Assembly: GCA_030043675.1 (NCBI GenBank)
Contig: JASHXG010000270.1
Span: forward strand, 1 to 15,446
DNA: 15,446 nt
Direction: 5' to 3'
DNA from: Vulcanimicrobiota bacterium
GTDB taxonomy: Bacteria > Vulcanimicrobiota > Vulcanimicrobiia > Vulcanimicrobiales > Vulcanimicrobiaceae
Position numbers and translations under genes: made by a program. The notes below the pieces were generated by a model. It saw nothing but the letters and a program-made list of their open reading frames with translations. It was not told where the DNA came from and did not search any database. Shown here in pieces: positions 8,363-14,730 of the stretch. The stretch's first letter is position 1, and each line of letters starts with the position of its first letter.

Positions 8363-10341
8363 ATTGGCAGCAGCTGGATGACGAAGTTCGGGCTCCAGAA
8401 CTGCTCGCGGTAGGGATTGCCGTAGAAGTAGAGCGTCCGCTCGACGTCCAGCATCATGTGCGGCAGGATCTTGGCGCGTACCTCGCCGGTGGCGTCATAA
8501 GGCGGCTGCCCGAGGTACCACGGGTAGATGTTTTGGCCGATGATGTTGTATTGCGGCTGCGGCGGAGGGAAGAGGCCGGGCACCGGAATCGGGAAGTCCT
8601 CGTGGTGGCGCAGCAGCAGCGAGGCGTTGAACTCCGGGTGGGGCACGTAGTTCATGCCGACGCTCAACGTTCGCAGCGTCGCCAAACCTTGGAATGCGAG
8701 GAACGACGTGGGGCAGGAGGGTGACCCGATCGGAAAAATCTCCGAGCACGGCGCGTAGCCGCCGTTGATGTAATGATCGCCGATGTTCATGACTTGGTAC
8801 CCGACGTAGGTGTTGAACGCGCGTGAGAACTGCCGGCTGACCGTTGCGGTCGTGGTTGTGGTGTCGATGTAGTGCGGCAGCGAGTTCCACTGGCGCTGCT
8901 TGTTGAAGCTGGCGTTGAAATAATACGTCTGGTACGGATTCTCGGGATTGTTGAGCTTGATCGACTGCGTAAAGAGGTTGAAGCCGAAGACGGTGTTCCA
9001 GATCGTCGTATAGACCGGGCAGTAGTACGCAGGCGGCGACGTGCCGTGCTGCTGGGCACAGAGCGCGCCGTAGGCTTGCAGGCCCGGCACCGGAATCGGC
9101 GGCTCGCTGATACCCGGAAAACCTTGCAGATATTGGGCGCCGACCGTATCGTGATTGAAGCCGTAGCCCTCGTAGATCTGCTCGAAGATCGGCAGGTCGC
9201 CAATGCGGTTCTGGAAGCTGGAGGCGGTGATCTGCACCTGCGAGGGGTGGTTGAGACTGCCGCCCTGATGCGGCGGCGAGTAGAGCGAACCGGGACCGAC
9301 GATGTTGTAGTTGGTCAGCTGCGACGTGGCCGTGATGTAGGAGTGGGGGAGGGCGTAGGTCGCGTTGATGTAGCTGGTCTGCTGACCGGCAATCGGCTCT
9401 TGCAGCCAATGCTGGGCGGTATACACCTGGGTAAACGTCGAGATCTGAAAGCGGCTGCCGAGCTTCTCGTAGAGCATCATGTTCCACCACTTGATGAAGT
9501 TCGTCGCCGGATTCACCGAGAAGATCGCATACTCGTGATCGCCGACGAAGTGCTGCTCGATGGAGAAGTACGTGTGGTAGGTCGGGTCGTAGCGCAGGTG
9601 CAGCGCGGAGAGCGTGTTGGTGTTCCCGGCATAGTTCCACGTCAGGTCGGCGCTGGCTCCCGAGAGCGAGTTGGCCGCGAAGAATTGGTTTGGCGAGAAG
9701 TTGACCACGTAAGTTCCCAGCGGAACCGGGGCTCCGGCCAGATAGGTTCGCGCACCGATGAAGCGCGCGTAGGTTCGCGTACCGATGACCGCACCGGTCG
9801 AGGTAATGCTCGGGCGCTCGCTAATGAGCGGAAAGTAGAAGACGTCGCCGGGCATGACGCGTCCCTTCGCCGGATGCGCCAGATCGCCATTGAGGAAGGT
9901 CCAGCGATCGGGCGCAGTGGTGATCGGAACCATGTAGATGCGACGGAAGTCGAGGAAGTCGGCGATCGCCGCGCCGCTGACCTGACCGCTCGCATCGCGC
10001 ATGGTAACGTGGCCGGCCAGCAGAAAGCGGTTCAGCTTCAAGTCCATCGAGAACGAGTCGCCGCTCACCTCAAAGCCGTCGCTCGTTTGCAGCCGCACGT
10101 TCCCATCGGCCTCGATTAAAAACCGATTGTAATAGAAGTCGATTCGATCGGCGCTCAGCCGCAGGATCGTCGTCGGCGCCGGACTTGCGCTCGGCGTTGG
10201 GCTGACGGCGCTTGGCGCCGGCGCGGCCGGAGCCGCCGCGGGAGTGGGCGCGCTGGGTGCCGGAGTGGCGGCGCGCGCTGCAACGCACCCGAGGATGAAT
10301 GTCAGCGTCGCCAGCGACGTCGACAGCGCGAGTCGTCTCAC
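8359..10341 (-). CDS. LptD/OstA-like outer-membrane protein (LptA-like domain plus predicted beta-barrel)
   Basis: The 660-residue protein has a signal sequence (residues 1-24, ending AARA), an Ala/Pro/Ser-rich linker (about 25-58), an OstA/LptA-like beta-jellyroll segment (about 60-135: LSADRIDFYYNRFLIEADG, then LQTSDGFEVSGD and LAGHVTM), and then about 500 residues rich in Tyr, Asn, Phe and Gln with alternating strands typical of outer-membrane barrels. In LptD this layout inserts lipopolysaccharide into the outer leaflet. It is somewhat shorter than E. coli LptD (784 residues), and the barrel half has no motif I can match directly, so a related exporter is possible. The start is a GTG; the codon just before it is TAA in the same frame, so the protein cannot begin earlier. 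A GGCGGT stretch lies just upstream. The gene is divergent from deoB and overlaps the CBM20-like gene. Four barrel cysteines fall in two close pairs. Confidence 0.78.
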   Translation of the reverse strand: MRRLALSTSLATLTFILGCVAARAATPAPSAPTPAAAPAAPAPSAVSPTPSASPAPTTILRLSADRIDFYYNRFLIEADGNVRLQTSDGFEVSGDSFSMDLKLNRFLLAGHVTMRDASGQVSGAAIADFLDFRRIYMVPITTAPDRWTFLNGDLAHPAKGRVMPGDVFYFPLISERPSITSTGAVIGTRTYARFIGARTYLAGAPVPLGTYVVNFSPNQFFAANSLSGASADLTWNYAGNTNTLSALHLRYDPTYHTYFSIEQHFVGDHEYAIFSVNPATNFIKWWNMMLYEKLGSRFQISTFTQVYTAQHWLQEPIAGQQTSYINATYALPHSYITATSQLTNYNIVGPGSLYSPPHQGGSLNHPSQVQITASSFQNRIGDLPIFEQIYEGYGFNHDTVGAQYLQGFPGISEPPIPVPGLQAYGALCAQQHGTSPPAYYCPVYTTIWNTVFGFNLFTQSIKLNNPENPYQTYYFNASFNKQRQWNSLPHYIDTTTTTATVSRQFSRAFNTYVGYQVMNIGDHYINGGYAPCSEIFPIGSPSCPTSFLAFQGLATLRTLSVGMNYVPHPEFNASLLLRHHEDFPIPVPGLFPPPQPQYNIIGQNIYPWYLGQPPYDATGEVRAKILPHMMLDVERTLYFYGNPYREQFWSPNFVIQLLPI

Positions 10342-10390
10342 TTACCGCCGACGCTTTTCCGGCGACGGCCCGAAAGGCCTGCGTTGGTAA
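10342..10390. promoter_or_regulatory. Divergent intergenic region with an imperfect dyad
   Basis: The 67 bases between the LptD-like gene and deoB must hold both divergent promoters unless deoB is read from elsewhere. TTACC-GCCG-ACGC at 10342-10354 is mirrored imperfectly by GCGT-T-GGTAA at 10381-10390. I see no convincing -35/-10 pair. The dyad could bind a regulator acting on both genes, but the match is short and may be chance. Confidence 0.22.
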
Positions 10391-10408
10391 AGACCGAAGC
10401 GCGAGCCC

Positions 10409-11527
10409 ATGCCGCGCGTGGTGACGATTGTTATCGATTCCGGCGGAATCGGCGCGCTTGCCGATGCGAGCGAATTTGGCGATGCGCCGGGGGTGAACAC
10501 GATCGGCAACGTCGCGCGGAGCGTCGGCGGATTGCGTCTGCCCAACTTCGAGCGGCTGGGCCTCGGTCTGCTGACGCCGGTGCGCGGTGTCGCACCGGTG
10601 GCGCGCCCGCGTGCGCGAATGGCGCGCCTGCGCGAGCGCAGCCGCGGCAAGGATACGATCACCGGACATTGGGAGATGATGGGCATTCTGACGAGCGTGC
10701 CGTTTCCTACCTATCCGCATGGGTTTCCGCCCGAAGTCGTCGAGGGTTTTACCCGCATCGCCGGCAAGCCGCCGCTGGGCAATAAAGCGGCCTCGGGCAC
10801 CGAGATCATCGAAGAGCTCGGCCCGGCGCACCTGGAGAGCGGGCGCCCCATCCTTTATACGTCCGCCGACTCGGTCTTTCAGATCGCGGCCCACGAGGAG
10901 GTTATCCCTTGTTCGACGCTGTACGATTGGAGCGAGCAAGCCCGCCAGATGCTGCGGTCGCCGCACAACGTAAACCGGGTGATTGCCCGGCCTTTTACGG
11001 GAGAACCGGGGTCTTTCCGACGAACGCCGAATCGGCGAGACTATGCAATCGAGCCGCCCGCGAGCTTACTCGACGAGTTCGGCGCTCGGCACGTTGAGGT
11101 GCATGCGGTCGGGAAGATCGGCGACATCTACTGCGGACATGGGGTCTCGTCGTCCGTGCGCGTGAGCGACAATCGGGATGCGATGGAGAGAACGTTCGAG
11201 TTGCTGGAAAACCTTGACCACGGTTTCATCTTCACGAACCTCAATGACTTCGACTCGAAGTATGGCCACCGGCGCGATGCGCGCGGTTATGCCGCTGCCC
11301 TGGAAGAGTTGGACGCGATGATCGATGGCCTGGGGGCACGCCTTCGTCCCGGCGACGAGGTGATCTTCACCGCCGACCACGGGTGCGATCCAACGGCGCC
11401 CGGCTCCGATCACACGCGCGAATTCGTTCCTTTCATTCACTTCGGCAAGACGGCCGGCGCGATGCTGGGCGAGATCGAAGGTCTGGATTTCGTCGGCGCA
11501 ACGGTCAAACAGGCCCTGCTGGTATAG
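10409..11527 (+). CDS. deoB: Phosphopentomutase
   Basis: This 372-residue enzyme interconverts ribose-1-phosphate (or the deoxy form) and ribose-5-phosphate in the cytoplasm, linking nucleoside breakdown to pentose phosphates. It belongs to the alkaline-phosphatase superfamily with a cap domain. Visible active-site residues are Asp10 (VIDSGGIG), the phospho-accepting Thr85 in KDTITGHWEMMG (81-92), Asp282 and His287 (NDFDSKYGHRRD), Asp323 and His324 (TADHGCDPT) and His335 (SDHTRE). These match the bimetal site and phosphothreonine known in Bacillus DeoB, and length is slightly below the usual 390 or so. ATG at 10409 gives the correct N-terminal strand. No clear ribosome binding site is seen. 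It is first in the plus-strand series and 3 bases upstream of a sugar transferase gene, an unusual neighbour, since deoB normally sits with nucleoside phosphorylases. Confidence 0.95.
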   Translation: MPRVVTIVIDSGGIGALADASEFGDAPGVNTIGNVARSVGGLRLPNFERLGLGLLTPVRGVAPVARPRARMARLRERSRGKDTITGHWEMMGILTSVPFPTYPHGFPPEVVEGFTRIAGKPPLGNKAASGTEIIEELGPAHLESGRPILYTSADSVFQIAAHEEVIPCSTLYDWSEQARQMLRSPHNVNRVIARPFTGEPGSFRRTPNRRDYAIEPPASLLDEFGARHVEVHAVGKIGDIYCGHGVSSSVRVSDNRDAMERTFELLENLDHGFIFTNLNDFDSKYGHRRDARGYAAALEELDAMIDGLGARLRPGDEVIFTADHGCDPTAPGSDHTREFVPFIHFGKTAGAMLGEIEGLDFVGATVKQALLV

Positions 11528-11530
11528 CGC

Positions 11531-12175
11531 ATGCAGGCAACGATACCGGCGGCAGTCGCCCGCCAAGTCCCAGACTCATGGCGCTCCGGGAAGCGATTGA
11601 CCGACGTCATTGTCGGAAGTCTTTTTCTGATCGTTTCCGCGCCGATCGTTACCGTCGCCGCCGTTGCGATCATGTGCGTAGCCGGCGGAAGCCCGTTTTT
11701 CACGCAAGAACGCGTCGGAATGCACGGCCGGCGCTTCAAGATGTACAAGTTGCGCACGATGGTCAATGGGGCGGACGCGATGCGCCAGAGCGTGATGCAC
11801 CTCAACGAGGTCGACGGACCCGTCTTCAAAATCCGCAACGATCCGCGGCTGCACCCGCTCGGGCGGTTCCTGCGGCGGACGAGCATTGACGAGCTGCCCA
11901 ACCTCATCAACGTCGTCTGCGGCGAGATGTCGCTGGTCGGCCCGCGCCCGGCACTGCCGTGCGAAGTCGAGCATTATGACGCGTTCGCAGAACGCCGGTT
12001 GAGCGTACCACAAGGGCTGACGTGCCTGTGGCAGATCAACGGACGTAGCGGCGTTTCGTTCGAGCACTGGATGGAGCTGGACAATCGCTACGTCGATACG
12101 TGGACGCCGTGGAGCGATCTGCTGATCATCGCCAAGACGGTGCCGGCGGTGCTGCGAAGGAACGGCGCTCATTAA
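11531..12175 (+). CDS. Polyprenyl-phosphate phosphoglycosyl transferase (ExoY/WcaJ/PglC-type bacterial sugar transferase)
   Basis: This 214-residue protein is the small, monotopic form of the bacterial sugar transferase family. It starts lipid-linked glycan synthesis by moving a phospho-sugar from a UDP-sugar to undecaprenyl phosphate at the inner face of the cytoplasmic membrane. A single hydrophobic re-entrant segment spans about 25-50. Motifs are FTQERVGMHGRRF (57-69), KLRTM (73-77), the catalytic Asp-Glu pair in SIDELPN (118-124), MSLVGPRPALP (133-143) and GLTCLWQINGRS (162-173). It lacks the four-helix N-terminal domain of WbaP/WcaJ and so resembles ExoY or PglC. It starts 3 bases after deoB ends and is followed at once by the flippase reading frame. 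Sugar specificity is unknown. Confidence 0.94.
   Translation: MQATIPAAVARQVPDSWRSGKRLTDVIVGSLFLIVSAPIVTVAAVAIMCVAGGSPFFTQERVGMHGRRFKMYKLRTMVNGADAMRQSVMHLNEVDGPVFKIRNDPRLHPLGRFLRRTSIDELPNLINVVCGEMSLVGPRPALPCEVEHYDAFAERRLSVPQGLTCLWQINGRSGVSFEHWMELDNRYVDTWTPWSDLLIIAKTVPAVLRRNGAH
12157..12173 (+). promoter_or_regulatory. Shine-Dalgarno-like AAGGA placed before an in-frame ATT (possible murJ start)
   Basis: AAGGA at 12157-12161 lies 9 bases before the ATT at 12171-12173, a good spacing for initiation. The ATT is in frame with murJ and shares one base with the TAA of the sugar transferase. ATT can start translation, as in infC of E. coli, but it is rare. The AAGGA also encodes part of the sugar transferase C-terminus, so it may be coincidental. 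Confidence 0.35.
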
Positions 12176-12251
12176 GTCCTCGCATCTTCGTCTCGTCCCC
12201 GAGCCGCGCCGACATCCCCGAATTTCAATTGCCGGATCCACGCTCTTCATC

Positions 12252-13796
12252 ATGGGCGCCACCTTTGCTTCGACGATCCTGGGCTTTATGCGCGAGGTCG
12301 TCAGCGCGAAGTATTACGGCACCAGCTGGCAGATGGACACGTTCTTGGCGGCGGCCACCATCCCGACGATCCTCTTCGGCGTCTTCAACGGCGCGCTGAT
12401 CAGCGCGCTCGTGCCGACCTTCTCCGAATACCTCGCACATCGGGAAGAGGATGAGGCCTGGCGTTTGGCCAGCACCGTTCTCAATATGCTGGCCATCGTC
12501 GTGACGACCTGTGCGATCGTGGGGTTCTTCACCGCGCGCTGGTACGTGCCGCTGATTGCGCACGGCTTCCCGGCGCCCCAGCTGGGCGTCGCGATCCGGA
12601 TGACGCGCTGGTTGATGCCGAGCATCGTCGCCGTAAGCTTGAGCGGCGTGCTCTCGGCGATGCTCAATGCGTACCATCGCTTTCGCTCGGCTGCGCTGGT
12701 CGGCGTTGCGGTCAATGCGGTGACGATCGCAACCGTCGTTCTCCTGAACCATGGCATCGGAATCTACGCACTCGTTTTGGGAACGGCTCTGGGGCTGACG
12801 GCACAAATGCTCGTGCAGCTGCCCTCCTTTCTCTCGATCGGCAAGTATCGTCTCGTTATCGACCTGCATCATCCGGGTCTCAAGCGGATCGGGGTCCTGC
12901 TCGGGCCGATCATCGTGGGCTCCGCCGCCGGGCAGTTGGCGCTGTTCTTCGATCGCTTCTTTGCCTCGACGCTCTCGCCCGGCTTCATCGCCGGAATGAA
13001 CTACGCCACCAAGCTGGTCAACTTTCCACAGCAGATCTTTGCGGCGGCGATCGCGACGGTCATCTTTCCGCTTTTGGCCGCGCAGTTCGCGCGTGAGAAC
13101 CGCCGGGGCGTGGCGCGCAGCGTCGTTACGGGCTTGCGCCTAGTCAACTTCATCACGATTCCCTCGGTCTGTGCGTTGATCGTTCTGGCGCACCCGATGG
13201 TGCAGACGCTCTTCGAGCGCGGAACCTTTGAGGCGATTGCGACCGATCTCACTGCTGGACTCTTACCGTACGCGGCAATCGGTTTGATCGCTCTGGCCGC
13301 CAACGTCGTCTTGACGCGCTGCTGCTTTGCATGTCGCGAAACGGTCTGGCCGGTCACCATCTCGGTCGTGACCGTGGTGGTGAACGTTCTGCTCTCGCTA
13401 GTGTGGCTGCCGAGCCTGGGCGCGCGCGGCTTGCTGCTTGCGAACTCGACGAGTCAAACGATGCAGGCCGTTCTCTTGCTGATGGTCACGGCGCGTCTGG
13501 TTTCAGGCATCGATTGGGGCGTGCTGTTGCTCTCGACGGGCAAGGTCGCGCTCAGTTCGTTTGCGATGTTCGCGGCGTTACAATGGATCAACGCGTTGGG
13601 AGTTACGCCTGAGGCGACGCTCGCCTCGCGCGCGTGGTTCCTCTTCGGCCAGATCGCAATCGGCGGGACGATCTTCGTAGCCGTCGCCCGCCTCCTCGGC
13701 GTCGAAGAACTCGAACTCGCCTGGCGAACGATCGTCGCGAAGTTCGAGCGTAATCTGGTCAGCCCGCCCGAAAACCGCGAAGCTCCGATCGCGTAG
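12252..13796 (+). CDS. murJ: Lipid flippase of the MurJ/MviN family
   Basis: MurJ flips undecaprenyl-linked peptidoglycan precursor (lipid II) across the cytoplasmic membrane; MVF-family relatives may move other lipid-linked glycans. From the ATG at 12252 the product has 514 residues and about 13-14 hydrophobic segments. Family signs are ILGFMREVVSAKYYG (9-23) with Arg14 in the position of an essential MurJ arginine, MDTFLAAATIP (28-38), LVPTFSEYL near 60, and NYATKLVNFPQQIF followed by ATVIFPLL in the middle. MurJ proteins usually have about 20 residues before LGF, here only 9. The in-frame sequence upstream (ISIAGSTLFI) completes the first helix, yet has no ATG, GTG or TTG back to the stop at 12123. 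The true start may therefore be a rare ATT at 12171 (541 residues) or 12222. It lies between a sugar transferase and glycosyltransferases, so it might serve a surface glycan instead of, or besides, lipid II. Confidence 0.9.
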   Translation: MGATFASTILGFMREVVSAKYYGTSWQMDTFLAAATIPTILFGVFNGALISALVPTFSEYLAHREEDEAWRLASTVLNMLAIVVTTCAIVGFFTARWYVPLIAHGFPAPQLGVAIRMTRWLMPSIVAVSLSGVLSAMLNAYHRFRSAALVGVAVNAVTIATVVLLNHGIGIYALVLGTALGLTAQMLVQLPSFLSIGKYRLVIDLHHPGLKRIGVLLGPIIVGSAAGQLALFFDRFFASTLSPGFIAGMNYATKLVNFPQQIFAAAIATVIFPLLAAQFARENRRGVARSVVTGLRLVNFITIPSVCALIVLAHPMVQTLFERGTFEAIATDLTAGLLPYAAIGLIALAANVVLTRCCFACRETVWPVTISVVTVVVNVLLSLVWLPSLGARGLLLANSTSQTMQAVLLLMVTARLVSGIDWGVLLLSTGKVALSSFAMFAALQWINALGVTPEATLASRAWFLFGQIAIGGTIFVAVARLLGVEELELAWRTIVAKFERNLVSPPENREAPIA

Positions 13797-13821
13797 AGCG
13801 GCGGGTCGCGCCCGGGAATTG

Positions 13822-13842
13822 TTGACTAGAGTCAATTTTTTG
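13822..13842 (+). promoter_or_regulatory. AT-rich palindrome followed by a T-tract between murJ and the next glycosyltransferase
   Basis: TTGACT-AG-AGTCAA (13822-13835) is a symmetric 14-base element immediately followed by a run of T. It may be a weak terminator after murJ (5-bp stem, TAGA loop, U-tract) or a regulator site. TTGACT also resembles a -35 box, but I find no -10 at 16-18 bases. It is one of the few AT-rich patches in the window. Confidence 0.35.
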
Positions 13843-13884
13843 GTGCAGGCCAGCCTTCCTGAAAGAGTAAACCCTTCGTTGCCG

Positions 13885-14718
13885 ATGCTCTCGATTCTCA
13901 TGCCGGCCTACAACGAGGCCAGCTCGATCGCACAAAATGTTTGCGAGACGGTGAAGACGATGCGAGCTTTGGGCATCGACTTCGAGATCCTCGTTATCGA
14001 CGACGGGAGCATGGACGGCACGGACGTAGCCGCGATCGACGCGATGCGCGCCTGCCCCGAGCACGTGCGTCTCGTCCGGTGCACGCGTAACGAGGGAAAG
14101 GGCAACGCGCTGGTCTGCGGAGCCGAGTATGCGAAGGGCGAGTACGTCGCCTTCCTCGACGCGGACATGGACCTGCATCCCGAACAGCTCGCAGGTTTCT
14201 TCGACGTCATGGAAACTTGTCGAGCCGATGCCGTCATCGGTTCGAAGTTCCATCCCGGATCCGAAGTCGACTACCCGCTCGAGCGGCGCATCTACAGTTT
14301 TTTCTACTTCGCTCTGGTCCGTTTGATGTTCGGGCTTCCGGTGCGCGACACGCAAACGGGAATCAAGCTGTTCAAGCGCGCGGTCCTCGAAACGGTGCTT
14401 CCGCGCGTGCTCGTCAAGCGCTTCGCCTTCGACGTCGAGTTGCTCGCCAACGTGCACCATTTCGGCTATCGCATTGCCGAGGCGCCGGTGAAGCTCAACT
14501 TCCGGCGCGTTTGCAGCCGGATACGCCTCGATGCCGTTTGGAACGTCTTCCTGGATACGCTCGCGATCTTCTACCGCATGCGCATCCTGCATTACTACGA
14601 CCGCATGCCGGCGACCGGCGTTTCGAAGGCCGGGTCGCAGGAAGTTCTCGTCCGCGAGTTCGATACTGGGTCCATCGAGACCATGCCTGGACACGCAGTC
14701 GTAGCCAGCAGAGATTAA
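13885..14718 (+). CDS. Family 2 glycosyltransferase, soluble DPM1-like type
   Basis: The 277-residue protein is a single GT-A domain without C-terminal membrane helices. Motifs are LSILMPAYNEASS (2-14), VIDDGSMDGT (37-46), RNEGKGNAL (68-76), the metal-binding LDADMDLHPE (91-100), DTQTGIKLFKR (155-165) and FAFDVELL (180-187). The DTQTG and FDVELL motifs are typical of dolichol/polyprenyl-phosphate sugar synthases, so it may transfer a sugar from a nucleotide to a polyprenyl phosphate or a lipid-linked acceptor. The open frame begins at a TTG at 13819, but homology begins at the ATG at 13885; a TTG at 13879 with AAAGAG about 10 bases upstream is an alternative. An 88-base gap with a palindrome separates it from murJ, the largest gap on this strand, so it may begin a new transcript. 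Its stop is 12 bases before the GT9 gene. Confidence 0.92.
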   Translation: MLSILMPAYNEASSIAQNVCETVKTMRALGIDFEILVIDDGSMDGTDVAAIDAMRACPEHVRLVRCTRNEGKGNALVCGAEYAKGEYVAFLDADMDLHPEQLAGFFDVMETCRADAVIGSKFHPGSEVDYPLERRIYSFFYFALVRLMFGLPVRDTQTGIKLFKRAVLETVLPRVLVKRFAFDVELLANVHHFGYRIAEAPVKLNFRRVCSRIRLDAVWNVFLDTLAIFYRMRILHYYDRMPATGVSKAGSQEVLVREFDTGSIETMPGHAVVASRD

Positions 14719-14730
14719 CGGGTTCCTACC

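Noticed and set aside
8872..10119. 415-codon plus-strand open frame opposite the LptD-like gene
   Set aside because: The product is rich in Arg, Val, Gly and Asp with no domain, typical of antisense shadow of a coding region. The minus-strand frame has a signal peptide, linker and OstA-like domain.
10070..10966. 298-codon minus-strand open frame spanning the LptD-like start and deoB
   Set aside because: It overlaps two strongly supported genes, has no recognisable domain, and would remove the intergenic region.
13822..13850. TTGACT as the -35 box of a sigma-70 type promoter
   Set aside because: No acceptable -10 hexamer occurs 16-18 bases downstream, and the hexamer is half of a palindrome that explains it otherwise.
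13819..13884. TTG start 22 codons upstream for the second GT2 glycosyltransferase
   Set aside because: The extra residues have no family counterpart, and they would be encoded across the palindrome and T-tract. The conserved LSILMPAYNE strand begins directly after the ATG at 13885.
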